From Trichuris trichiura (lineage: Eukaryota; Nematoda; Enoplea; Trichinellida; Trichuridae), in NCBI GenBank assembly GCA_037903355.1, contig JBAJFE010000034.1:1224361-1288360 (forward strand): a stretch of DNA of 64,000 nucleotides, in the 5' to 3' direction. Position 1 is the stretch's first letter. Every line of letters starts with the position of its first letter. Both the position numbers and the translations under genes were made by a program. Below are positions 53,816-64,000 of this stretch, piece by piece. The notes beneath the pieces were generated by a model, which was not told the DNA's origin, made no database searches, and saw nothing but the letters and a program-made list of their open reading frames with translations.

Positions 53816-55743
53816 AAGACTCAGTTCACGTATAACGCGCGTTCATATAACGCGTTTTCGGTCATACTCGATTTTGAAATCGTAGCACTTTCTCACATAA
53901 CGCGATTCTGTTTCCGTTCTTACGCGAATTTGCCAGCTGGAAAGCGTGGTCGTGTGGCAATGTCTCCCCGTGTTTTCATCCACCGAGAGCAAACAAAGGC
54001 CGCGCTGTTAGCTTATGCGCGTTCCGCGGTCACGAACAAGCGAAATGTGACAAAAACTTTTATGACTCTTATCACAAGTAGTGTCCGACCCAGCAGTGCA
54101 CCCTGGAATATGCATACTCAAACAGGCTACTGATCGGTATTCATGTTCGGTGGAATAATTTGCGCTTGCAGGAACATCTCCACAGACGATGCTTCCATTT
54201 TCAATTCTCCCGAAGCACAGACATCGCAGAGCTTTTCCAGTGAGTCGTAGTACGCTTACACAGAATCTGGAAAGCATTCACACCGTCTGATTGCGAGCAC
54301 AATTCGTAAGTATTTTGTCTGATTCCGCTATCTGAGGATAGTCTTTAAGTATCTGAAAATGTCTAAGCTTCCTGATTCGATGTCACCTGGTAGTGGTGGA
54401 GAAAGAAAGGCGCTGACTGTTGGAGAGATGTTTGAGATACTAAAACGGCATGAACGGAATGAGACGACACGTAATATCGTCAAACCTACCGGCATGAGGA
54501 AAATCAACCTGGCGGACCATTAGGAGCAGTGCAGAGAAAATTAAACAGACTTGCGTAAGCGAAACCAGTTCAAGTATTGCGATGTCAATAAGAAGAAGGC
54601 CTAAGATACTGGAAGAAATGGAAAAACTACTCAGCATTTGGATCGAAACTAAAACGACGAAAAGAATAGGAACAACGTTTTTCAGCATAAGACAAAAAGC
54701 AGTTGCCATTTACGAAGACCTTAAGAAACAGTCTACAAATCCTCCTGAAATTCCTCCATTTACTGCTAGTGGTGGTTGGTTCTACCGTTTCAAGAATCGA
54801 TACAGTTTTTACAATGTTCGTCTCTGTGGCGAAGCAGGGAGCGCGGACGCCGATGGCGCGCAAACATTTCCAACAGAAGTACAAAACTTGCTGAGGAAAA
54901 GGTGACCCCGAGGAGCTGCAGAAACGTTCTGTAGCAGGGGAAGCAGAAGGAAGAGAAGATGATGAAAATCAGGAAGTTCCTCCGCCTCCTCCGCGACAAA
55001 TGACCACTGCTGAGGTTCCAGATACCCTGAAGACTATTGAACAGCGTTTACAATGGCTCGAAGACAATGATTGTAACAGCACGCAGCGGGAAAATCACAA
55101 GAGGTATCCGAGCTTGTTTGGAGCCATACAAGCAGCTGCTCTACGAAAGAAGTACATGTTGCGAAACAAAAAAAGCTCGAATTCTACCTTACTACAATGA
55201 AGAAACATTGCGACGATGAGGAAGCGCTACCTTCTACATCTAATAGGACCTCAGTTGGCCCGTAACAAAGGATAGTGAGATTAAAAAAGTGAGTTCAACG
55301 GAACTCCATTCTTTCCTGGGTATGAGGTCGTTTATTTTAGTACTTAGAGGGACTCTTTCCACAAGCCAAAGACGCAAGCACGCCGCTCGTGAAAGCCAGT
55401 TTGAACTCTGTGCGCTGTAAAGAGTTCTATCATAAAAGGTCTGCCGTTAACGTATGATCGCCGAAAAAGATGATGTTATTCAGACCCCGTGTAAGAGGAT
55501 CCATACGTCAGCGTGCCTAACGGTAGAATAAGTAGCTCAGGTACATCATAATTCCTGTTTCTACCCAGCTTATTTAAGATATCTCTCCGTTGTTGTTTAC
55601 AAGTAAACAATCCCTTTGACGCTTTGAACCAAATCGTGATTTTCCTATACTTTACATGTCTCCTATAACGCGATTTCATATAACGCGACATTTTTCCGGA
55701 CTTTTAAGTGACCTAACGCTCGCGTTACACGAGAACTGTGGCT
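53816..55743 (+). mobile_element. Tigger-derived element, array copy 4
   Basis: Termini recognisable; the left half is more diverged than in the other copies. Confidence 0.75.
54360..55219 (+). pseudogene. DDE-deleted Tigger protein, copy 4 (multiple frameshifts)
   Basis: Insertion near 54497 and losses near 54903 and 55077 split the frame; 54582-54905 remains open. Confidence 0.7.
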
Positions 55744-56225
55744 GTATTTGTAGTAGGATGAATATGTCGCTGAAGTCGCAGTCAAAGTTGACTTGTGCTG
55801 TTCTGGTTTTGAACTTCTGTGTATGCAAACATTAATAAAGAATCCTCTCTTTCTCCTCTTGTACGTTTCAACGGTGTTATAGGAACGTTTCTTTGGAAAA
55901 AGATATGTTCCAGGCTGGCACGCAGACCGAGCGCGAAGCAAGAACAGTTTAATGACAGAAGCAGCGCAGCAGAGCAAGCAGCTGATCTGAACGGGCACAA
56001 GCAAACAGGGTGAGAGAACAGTGCAGAAAAGAGAAACGCCGTTCTTATCTCCGCGTGTACTATGCAAATTCCTGCTATGGAGTGACTAATGACCTGAAAG
56101 TAGGTAGTTCACTTCCTGTGCCGTGGGGCACTCTTATTGACGTGTGTTCGGCGGCTATTTTCTAGCACATTTCCTTTTGGTTGGCTAGAATACGTACGCG
56201 TTTTAAAGCATTTCTTTGGTTTTGT

Positions 56226-56286
56226 CTCCCATCCTTTCGTTCCTTTCGTACTTTAAGTCAGTACGAAAGGAACGAAAGGATGGGAG
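56226..56286. repeat. Hairpin, array copy 4
   Basis: Arms extend to 26 bp (CTCCCATCC at one end, GGATGGGAG at the other). Confidence 0.9.
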
Positions 56287-56402
56287 AAAAAGCTGTCATT
56301 GCTGAAGATCGCCTGCGCTAAACAGAACGCAAAGCTCAATACGGAAGCTGTAAGCGATTCCTATTTGCCCTTAATTTTATTACGTTGTATTAGTCAACCC
56401 AG

Positions 56403-56550
56403 GTGAAGAAATATGTACATCGGTCTTTTGCCCAACAAGTCTGCTACTTGCGTCAACGGGAGCAGCAACTTATCGACCAGGTTGAAACAATATCAAACTC
56501 GAAGAACCACAACTTGTCCCAACAGGAGTGCCTCCTCCAACAGAAGTTAG
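56403..56550 (+). pseudogene. Coiled-coil exon, array copy 4
   Basis: Same exon as at 28685. Confidence 0.4.
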
Positions 56551-56645
56551 GTAAACTTGCCAGTAGAACTAATGCAACTCGGTGTTTGGTTTCTTTTTGT
56601 ACGGATGTTTCGTGTCCCGTTGAATAGACTTTTATTAATAAACTC

Positions 56646-56688
56646 TCCGGAGCTTTCGGGTCATTCGTGACCCGTCATCAGCGGTCAT
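56646..56688 (-). ncRNA. Minimal hammerhead ribozyme, PLE4 left flank
   Basis: Intact core and stems. Confidence 0.8.
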
Positions 56689-56914
56689 AAGTTGTAGGTA
56701 TGGCTTTTGGCAGCGAATGCCACCTGTCGTTTCTGTGGATTTTAAAGCGGGCATTTTTTAAAGTTTTCCGTTGGTAGGTTCTTGCATTTGAGTCTGCCAG
56801 CGCAATTCTTTTCCTTGTTCCGTATGTCTTCTAGATTTGTCTTTTCATATTGCATTCATTTTTCTTCTTTTTTCTTTCTTCTTCTTCCTTTTTCCGTTTC
56901 TTTTTCTTTTTATT

Positions 56915-57817
56915 TCATTTGTTGAGTGTGCAACAATTATAGCGCGTCACAATATTTGTCCAAATCCCACTTATGTCCACTCCTTGATCGCGGTTATAGG
57001 TTGTATTAGGTCTAATATATAGAGCTTCTTCAATCCTTCTTAACCGTAAATTGTTTTCGTAACATAGAACTTTTGGATGGAGTGGTTGGGTACATCGCGT
57101 CGCGTGTTTTACTAGAGCAGAGGCATGTTTGGCTTTTTCCATTGTAATTTTTGGGTCCACGATTGGTCTGCCTCGCTGTGTGGTTAGATTGGTACCATTG
57201 TTGAGTATGGCTTTCGCGTTATTGCAACTTGTGAGCTTTTTTAAGTGTTCGTTAAATCTATGCTCTAGGGTGTTTCCAGTTTCACCAATATGAATCCCTG
57301 AGCAAGAACATTCAACCGCGTATATTATCCCTGTGTTTTTGTTTGTGGGGATTTTGGTTTTGTCTGTGCGGAGAATTGCCGTGAGGTTGGGCGAACTCTT
57401 GAAAAAGACTCTGAAGCCTAATCTTTTTGGTAATTGGATAATCTTTTCACCTACACCTGCCGCATAAGGAATAACCAGACAAGTGTCGTGCGGAGTGTTT
57501 TGCTTTGGAAACTGACGTGTGCGAAGCCTGTGGTTGAACACTTGGTTGATAAAGGATTTAGGATACTCGTTTTTGTAGAAGATTTTTCTGGTGTAGTTAA
57601 TTTCTGGCTGGAGATATTGGGGACTGCATAAATTGAATGCTCTGTCTATCATTCCGGTGACGATACCACGCATTACTGGGCGTGTATGTTGCGATGAGAA
57701 ATTAAGGTATTGGTCAGTGTGTGTTGGTTTTCTGTAAACTCTGGTTTTTACTCCTTGATTAGTGCGAATAACCAGTGTGCCAATGAAGGGGAGGGTTCGA
57801 TTTGATTCTTTCTCCAT
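56915..57817 (-). CDS. Penelope C-terminal/GIY-YIG region, PLE4
   Basis: 300 residues, intact endonuclease motif. Upstream, the RT box reads YVDY: the second catalytic aspartate codon is changed (near 57903). Confidence 0.75.
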   Translation of the reverse strand: MEKESNRTLPFIGTLVIRTNQGVKTRVYRKPTHTDQYLNFSSQHTRPVMRGIVTGMIDRAFNLCSPQYLQPEINYTRKIFYKNEYPKSFINQVFNHRLRTRQFPKQNTPHDTCLVIPYAAGVGEKIIQLPKRLGFRVFFKSSPNLTAILRTDKTKIPTNKNTGIIYAVECSCSGIHIGETGNTLEHRFNEHLKKLTSCNNAKAILNNGTNLTTQRGRPIVDPKITMEKAKHASALVKHATRCTQPLHPKVLCYENNLRLRRIEEALYIRPNTTYNRDQGVDISGIWTNIVTRYNCCTLNK

Positions 57818-57935
57818 TGTGAAAACGATTTGATTGGGGCAAACGCTATTAAGAAATTCTTGAAACTGTTGTTCCTTTCCATCTTTGATAATTACGAAGA
57901 TGTAATCTACGTATCTTTTGAATAGTCGTGGGGCT

Positions 57936-59030
57936 ATTTACCTATCTACCGTTTTCAACATTTGTCTTTCAAAACCTTTCCATGAATATTTCGGCCAGGA
58001 TAGGAGATAGTGGGTTTCCCATAGGGACACCGTTAGATTGTTTGTAGAACTTATTATCAAACATGAAGTAGTTGCTTTCTTGCATGCAGAATGATAACAA
58101 CTTGACAATGTGGAAAGGATTTAACTTGGTTCTGGTGAACAAATTTGTCTCAGTATTGAGGAGATTGTATAGTGTATCGAGAGTTTTAGAAATCGCAATG
58201 CTAGGGAATAAATCTTTTACATCGTAGCCAACTAAGATTTCGTCCGGTTCTAGATGGTATTCTCGTATTTCGTTGACGAAGGTGTTACTATTTTTGACGA
58301 AGGACGGTTGTTTGCCAGTTAGTGGTTTGATCACCTTTTTCAAATATCGGCTGAGCTCCCTTGTGGTGCTGTTAATTGTGGAAACTATTGGCCTTATTGG
58401 GACCTCCGGTGTGTGCACTTTAGGCAGGCCGTAGAGCTCAGGGGGTCTGTAATTCCATGTGAACCTAAGATGCTTCGCTATCTTGATGATTTTTGGTTCC
58501 TTGGTTTCTGTGCCGTATGTCATGAGAAGGGAACGAAGATTCTTCCGTGACAATTCTGTACGGTCATTGGGCAAAGGTGTGTAACTGTCAGTGTTCAAGA
58601 TAGTTATCATTTTTCCGTTGTAGGTGGTTCTGTCGAGTAGGACAATTCTATTGCTTTTATCTGCTTTAGTTACAATTCCATCAGGCTGCCTTTTAAGTCG
58701 GTTTAAGCAGTTGACCTCATATCGGCTTAACCTTCGGGTGGTGTTGAAGCGGTGATCTAGGATTAGCGTTGATAAATCCCGCTTGATCTGCGTGGCTTTC
58801 TGTGGATCAACTGAAGATAGGCTGTCTTCAACCAAGGCAATGATGTCAGGAAAGTGTGGCTGTTTAGGAGTTGGTACAAAGTTTAGTCCTTTTCTCAGGA
58901 TAGATGTCTCACTTTCGTTTAGGGGTAAGGAGCTGAGATTTATTACGTTTGTGTTTAGGTCTGAACATCTGGTTCTTTGCGGAGGATTTCTGTAGGAGTT
59001 TCGAGTAGTCGTCGGGAATCTGACCTGAAG
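57936..59030 (-). pseudogene. Penelope RT region, PLE4
   Basis: Shares with PLE1 the one-base insertion that ends the frame at MERF, then the common TAA before the RT box. Confidence 0.75.
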
Positions 59031-59094
59031 GCATTCAAATTCTTTTTAGCACTTGTTTCTGCGATATGCAAACTGTTTTTTTGGCGAAGTCCAC

Positions 59095-59476
59095 ATGCCA
59101 CATTGGTGAAACGGGAAACACCCTAGAGCATAGATGTAACGAACACTTCAAAAAGCTCACAAGTTACAATAACGCGAAAGCCATACTCAACAATGGTACC
59201 AATCTAACCACACAGCGAGGCAGACCAATCGTGGACCCAAAAATTACAATGGAAAAAGCCAAACATGCCTCTGCTCTAGTGAAACACGCGACGCGATGTA
59301 CCCAACCACTCCATCCAAAAGTTCTATGTTACGAAAACAATTTACGGTTAAGAAGGATTGAAGAAGCTCTATATATTAGACATAATACGACCTATAACCG
59401 CGATCAAGGAGTAGACATAAGTGGGATTTGGACAAATATTGTGACGCGGTATAATTGTTCCACACTCAACAAATGA
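59095..59476 (+). pseudogene. Truncated GIY-YIG tail, PLE4 right arm
   Basis: Matches the PLE1 arm (KHATRC, KVLCYENN) apart from single changes. Confidence 0.8.
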
Positions 59477-59690
59477 AATAAAAAAGAAAAAGAAAAAGAA
59501 AAAGGAAGAAGAAGAAAAATGAATGCAATATGAAAAGACAAATCTAGAAGTCATACGGAACAAGGAAAAGAATTGCGCTGGCAGACTCAAATGCAAGAAC
59601 CTACCAACGGAAAACTTTAAAAAATGCCCGCTTTAAAATCCACAGAAACGACAGATGGCATTCGCTGCCAAAAACCATACCTACAACTTA

Positions 59691-59733
59691 TGACCGCTGA
59701 TGACGGGTCACGGATGACCCGAAAGCTCCGGAG
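59691..59733 (+). ncRNA. Minimal hammerhead ribozyme, PLE4 right flank
   Basis: Intact; the stem II loop is ACGGAT here. Confidence 0.8.
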
Positions 59734-59968
59734 AGTTTATGAATAAATGTTTATTAATAAAAGTCTATTCAACGGGACACGAAAAATCCGGACAAAAAGA
59801 AACCAAACAATGAAATTATTTGGTCCCGTACGAAGACACTATATCTTGAATGCCACTCGGTTTAGAAAGTCGATCAAGGGAGAGCATTAGGAAATTTTCG
59901 CCTTCTATTGCACTTTAACTTTATACTTTGAGATTTCTCTTAGCTATGTTTTTGAGCCGTTTCTAAGG

Positions 59969-60887
59969 ATGCTCTGCGGAAATTTCTTCAAAAAGTTGCT
60001 AAAGCGAGTGGAAACAGCAACCTTTGTTGCGAGGAATTCCGGGAGTTGCTTAACAGGTGTGTTCTTCACGTTCTGTGAGCGCCTCTTAATCAGCTCCCCC
60101 GCAGAGTTTTACCTGCTTGATGATGAACCATGCGAATCGCCCAGTGTTTTCTTAAATATTAACCACGACGCTCTGCGAAAGGCCATTTTTTTGTTCGGTG
60201 ATATCAGAATAGATGAACATTTTAAGGTAAAGTGTTAATGCAACTTAAGTGCAAGGGTCTATTTTTGTACCATTCAGGCTCCAACCACGCTACCGTACGC
60301 GCTTGAAAATTATGGTGAGGAAGAGTTCCTGCACGGTCTTTTAGGAAAGAAGGGACTGCCTTTTCCCGACACTGTGTATCGTTTTGGATGTCTATTTTTT
60401 CTGTTAGTTGTGATTTACTTAGCTGTCCATGCGCCGTCCTTGCCCTTTGTCAGATCCAGACAGTTTAGCCTCGTGTAGAAGTCTTACGGCTAACTTAGGC
60501 GACGAAGAGAAGAAACTCACTGGGGCACTTGCAGGCAGTTCCTGCTGGACGCATTCCGTCTCTTGGCAGCTGAAGCGTAGGAATGATCTGTACAGTTGGC
60601 TGGATCTGTACAGATCATTCCTACGCTTCAGCTGCCAAGGATAACGCAGAAATGGAGCCATCCATCGTTTCAAGTCGCTTCATATTGGGAGAGGTGCATT
60701 TTATTCTTGTAACTCATTAATCAGCTTGTAGCCCTTCAATGATTTAGGGTGGAAGCAATGTTTTACGTGGTGCAACAGAAAAGAAGATCGATAGTGACCT
60801 ACGCTCACTTGCTTTCGTAAGAAGACGATTTTATGTACTTCTCTTTGAGCGCATAACGTTTCTTTACAGGATCATAAACCTTCATGA
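59969..60887 (+). pseudogene. Captured gene relic, array copy 5
   Basis: Close to copy 2, including the extra T in GTTTTACC and the palindrome. Confidence 0.5.
60562..60639. repeat. 34-bp-arm palindrome with 10-bp spacer, copy 5
   Basis: As copy 2, but pairing extends outward (CTTGGCAGCTG against CAGCTGCCAAG) because of one base difference. Confidence 0.95.
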
Positions 60888-61166
60888 GGCGGAATGTTAT
60901 TTACAGAGATAGTCTTGTTGGAACTTTAGTAAAGCTTCAGCTTTCAGGCGTTTCACCTTCACTTCCTCTTCAGCGGCTGAACTATAAAAGTACAGTTGAA
61001 CTTCCATAAGTTGACTAGCCAAGAGGCGGAAGAAAACTAGTCAGCATAAGGAGGTTGTTGGTATAAGCGGGACCGACTGAATAGATTACTATCTGTACGC
61101 GTTTTTTCTGCTGCAAAGCGGCTATTTTATAGCGAGGTGCGTAAAAATAACCTTGCAGAATCATGT

Positions 61167-63096
61167 AAAGTCAGTTCACGTATAACGCGTGTTGATATAA
61201 CGCGTTTTCGATCATACTCGATTTTGAAATCGTAGCACTTTCTCACATAACGCAATTCTGTTTCCGTTCTTACGCGAATTTGCCAGCTGGAAAGGGTGGG
61301 CGTGTGGCAAAATCTCCCCGTGTTTTCATCCACCGAGAGCAAACAAAGGCCCCGGTATTAGCTGATGCACTTTCCACGGTCACGAACAAGGGAAATGTGA
61401 CAAAAACTTTTAGGATTCTTATCGGAAGTAGTGTCCGACCCAGCTGTGCACCCCGCGATATGCATACTCAAACAGGCTATTGATCGGTATTCATGTTCGG
61501 TGGAATAATTTGGGCAGGCAGGAACATCTGCACAGACGATGCTTCCATTTTCAATTCTCCCGAAGCGCAGGCATCGTCGAGCTTTTCCAGTGAGTCGTAG
61601 TACGCTTGCACAGAATCTGGAAAGCATTCACACCGACTGATTGCGAGCACAATTCGTAAGTATTTCGTCAGATTCCGCTATCTGAGGATAGTCTTTCAGT
61701 ATCTGAAAATGTCTAAGCTTCCTGATTCGAAGTCACCTGGTAGTGGTGGAAAAGAAAGGCGCTGACTGTTGGAGAGATGTTTGAGATACTGAAACGGTAT
61801 GAACAGAATGAGACGACACGTGATATCGTCAAAGCTACTGGCATAAAAAAATCAACCTTGCGGACCATTAGGGGCAATGCAGAAAACATTAAACAGACTT
61901 GCGTAGGCGGTACCAGTTCAAGTATTGGGATGTCAATGAGAACAAGGCCTAAGATACTGGAAGTAATGGAAAAACTACTCAGCATTCGCATCGAAACTCA
62001 AACGATGAAAAGAATAGGAACAACGTTTTTCACGATAAGACAAAAAGCAGTTGCCATTTACGAAGACCTTAAGAAACAGTGTACAAATCCTACTGAAATT
62101 CCTCCATTTACTGCTTGTAGTGGTTGGTTCTACCGTTTCAAGAATCGATACAGTTTTTACAATGTTCGTCTCTGTGGCGAAGCAGGAAGCGCGGACGTGG
62201 ATGGCGCGCAAACATTTCCAACAGAAGTACAAAACTTGGTCAAGGAAAAGGTGACCACCGAGGAGCTGCAGAAACGTTCTGTAGCAGGGGAAGCAGAAGG
62301 AAGAGAAGATGATGAAAATCAGGAAGTTCCTCCGCCTCCTCCGCGACAAATGACCACTGCTGAGGTTTCAGATACCCTGAAGACTATTGAACAGCGTTTA
62401 CAATGGCTCGAAGACAATGATTGTAATGCAGAACGCAGCGGGAAAACCGCAAGAGGTATCCGAGCTTGTTTGGAGCCATACAAGCAGCTGCTGTACGAAA
62501 GAAGTACATGTGCGAAACAAAAAAAAGCTCGAATTCTACTTTACTACAATGAAGAAACATTGTGACGATGAGGAAGCGCTACCTTCTACATCTAATAGGA
62601 CCTCAGTTGGCCCGTAACAAAGGATAGTGAGATTAAAAAAGTAAGTTCAACCGAACTCCATTCTTTCCTGGGTATGAGGTCGTTTATTTTAGTACTTAGA
62701 GGGACTCTTTCCACAAGCTAAAGACGCAAGCACGCCGCTCGTGAAAGCCAGTTTGAACTCTGTCCGCTGTAAAGAGTTCTATCATAAAAGGTCTGCCGTT
62801 AACGTATGATCGCCGTAAAAGATGATGTTATTCAGACCCCGTGTAAGAGGATCCATACGTAAGCGTGCCTAACGGTAGAATAAGTAGCTCAGGTACATCA
62901 TAATTGCTGTTTCTACCCAGCTTATTTAAGATATCTCTCCGTTGTTGTTTACAAGTAAACAATCCCTTTGACGCTTTGAACCAAATCGTGATTTTCTTAT
63001 ACTTTACATGTCTCCTATAACGCGATTTCATATAACGCGACATTTTTCAGGATTTTTAAGTGACCTAAAGCTCGCGTTACATGAGAACTGTGGCTG
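61167..63096 (+). mobile_element. Tigger-derived element, array copy 5
   Basis: Same termini and TA context as copies 1-3. Confidence 0.8.
61709..62565 (+). pseudogene. DDE-deleted Tigger protein, copy 5 (frameshift)
   Basis: One A is missing in the GGAAAAG run near 61753, so the ATG is out of frame; 61777-62565 is open, and CGACGA to TGACGA gives a slightly earlier stop. Confidence 0.75.
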
Positions 63097-63577
63097 TATT
63101 TGTAGTAGGATGAATATGTCGCTGAAGTCGCACTCAAAGTTGACTTGTGCTGTTCTGGTTTTGAACTTCCGTGTATGCAAACATTAATAAAGAATCCTCT
63201 CTTTCTCCTCTTGTACGTTTCAACGGTTTTATAGGAACGTTTCTTTGGAAAAAGATATGTTCCAGGCTGGCACGCACACCGAGCGCGAAGCAAGAACAGT
63301 TTAATGACAGAAGCAGCGCAGCAGAGCAAGCAGCTGATCTGAACGGGCACAAGCAAACAGGGTGAGAGAACAGTGCAGAAAAGAGAAACGCCGTTCTTAT
63401 CTGCGCGTGTACTATGCAAATTCCTGCTATGCAGTGACTAATGACCTGAAAGTAGGTAGTTCACTTCCTGTGCCGTGAGGCACTCTTATTTAGGTGTGTT
63501 CGGCGGCTATTTTCTAGCACATTCCCTTTTGGTTGGCTAGAATACGTACGCGTTTTAAAGCATTTCTTTGGTTTTGT

Positions 63578-63636
63578 CTCCCATCCTTTCGTTCCTTTCG
63601 TACTTTAAGTCAGTACGAAAGGAACGAAAGGATGGG
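63578..63636. repeat. Hairpin, array copy 5
   Basis: Same extended 25-26-bp arms as copy 4. Confidence 0.9.
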
Positions 63637-63754
63637 AGAAAAAGCTGTCATTGCTGAAGATCGCCTGCGCTAAACAGAACGCAAAGCTCAATACGGAAGC
63701 TGTAAGCGATTCCTATTTGCCCTTAATTTTATTACGTTGTATTACTCAACCCAG

Positions 63755-63897
63755 GTGAAGAAATATGTACATCGGTCTTTTGCCCAACAAGTCTGCTACT
63801 TGCGTCAACGGGAGCAGCAACTTATCGATCAGGTTGAAACAATATCAAATTCGAAGAACCACAACTTGTCCCAAGTGCGTCCTCCAACAGAAGTTAG
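63755..63897 (+). pseudogene. Coiled-coil exon, array copy 5 (small deletion)
   Basis: Five bases are missing around CCAAGTGCG compared with the other copies, shifting the frame. Confidence 0.4.
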
Positions 63898-63929
63898 GTA
63901 AACTTGCCAGTAGAACTAATGCAACTCGG

Positions 63930-64000
63930 TGTTTGGTTTCTTTTTGTACGGATTTTTCGTGTCCCGTTGAATAGACTTTTATTAATAAACTCTCCGGAGC
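63930..64000 (-). mobile_element. Penelope complex 5, left edge only
   Basis: TTTGGTTTCTTTTTGTACGG and the start of the ribozyme (CTCCGGAGC) at the window end; the array continues. Confidence 0.85.

Larger units (their letters stand above)
56583..59809 (-). mobile_element. Penelope complex 4
   Basis: The left flank lacks one of the TTTTATTAATAAA repeats seen in other copies; the right arm is like PLE1. Confidence 0.9.
24159..64000. repeat. Tandem array of about 7.35-kb composite units
   Basis: The same order of features repeats: Penelope 3' fragment (+), gene-relic exons, Tigger derivative, hairpin, coiled-coil exon, Penelope (-). Right ends of the plus-strand Penelope pieces fall at about 24760, 37761, 45128, 52469 and 59809. 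After allowing for the 5656-bp BEL/Pao insertion in the first interval, spacings are about 7345, 7367, 7341 and 7340 bp. Five spacers and four full Penelope pairs are present, and the array continues past the window edge. Unit copies differ by scattered substitutions and small indels. Confidence 0.95.

Noticed and set aside
24159..64000. Independent insertion of each Penelope and Tigger copy
   Set aside because: Flanking sequence and internal junctions are identical in all units; only duplication of a composite explains this.

Overview
This is nuclear DNA from a small invertebrate. The protein-coding genes are animal families (an HD-PTP/PTPN23-type BRO1 protein, a TESK-type kinase and an SLC33A1-type acetyl-CoA transporter). 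They are split by many short GT-AG introns, most between 44 and 56 nt where I could join exons in phase. The transposon load is heavy: Penelope-like elements (PLE), BEL/Pao, Tigger/pogo and Merlin. This combination suggests a compact-intron animal, most likely a nematode and possibly of the Trichuris/Trichinella type; that placement is inference. I see no tRNA, rRNA or CRISPR.

Layout of 1-24 kb: a small pogo-like element between (TA)n tracts (554-1571); about 3 kb with little recognisable content; the 14-exon HD-PTP-like gene on the minus strand (5281-10158); a truncated Tigger element (10645-12860); a TESK-like kinase on the plus strand (13223-15611) carrying one solo LTR in an intron and a second inside a coding exon; Penelope relics with hammerhead-ribozyme remnants (16.2-17.5 kb); a complete Merlin element with matching 8-bp target duplications (17558-20103); and an SLC33A1-like gene on the minus strand (about 20.3-23.0 kb) whose 3' coding part is separated from the rest by a Penelope fragment.

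From 24159 to the right edge lies a tandem array with a period of about 7.35 kb (five spacers, four complete Penelope complexes, a fifth complex starting at the edge). Each unit holds exon-like relics of an unrecognised gene, a Tigger-derived element whose catalytic DDE region is deleted, a conserved hairpin, a coiled-coil exon resembling the NCOA4/ARA70 repeat, and a head-to-head pair of 5'-truncated Penelope copies. The Penelope flanks carry minimal hammerhead ribozymes in inverted orientation. A recent BEL/Pao retrotransposon (30827-36477) interrupts only the first Penelope copy.

The host genes do not form an operon. The most notable points are the sense-oriented ribozyme motifs, the mosaic composite array, a stop codon shared by all array Penelope copies just before the reverse-transcriptase active site, and three host genes that are altered or possibly altered, two of them by insertions that can be resolved to their target duplications or breakpoints.
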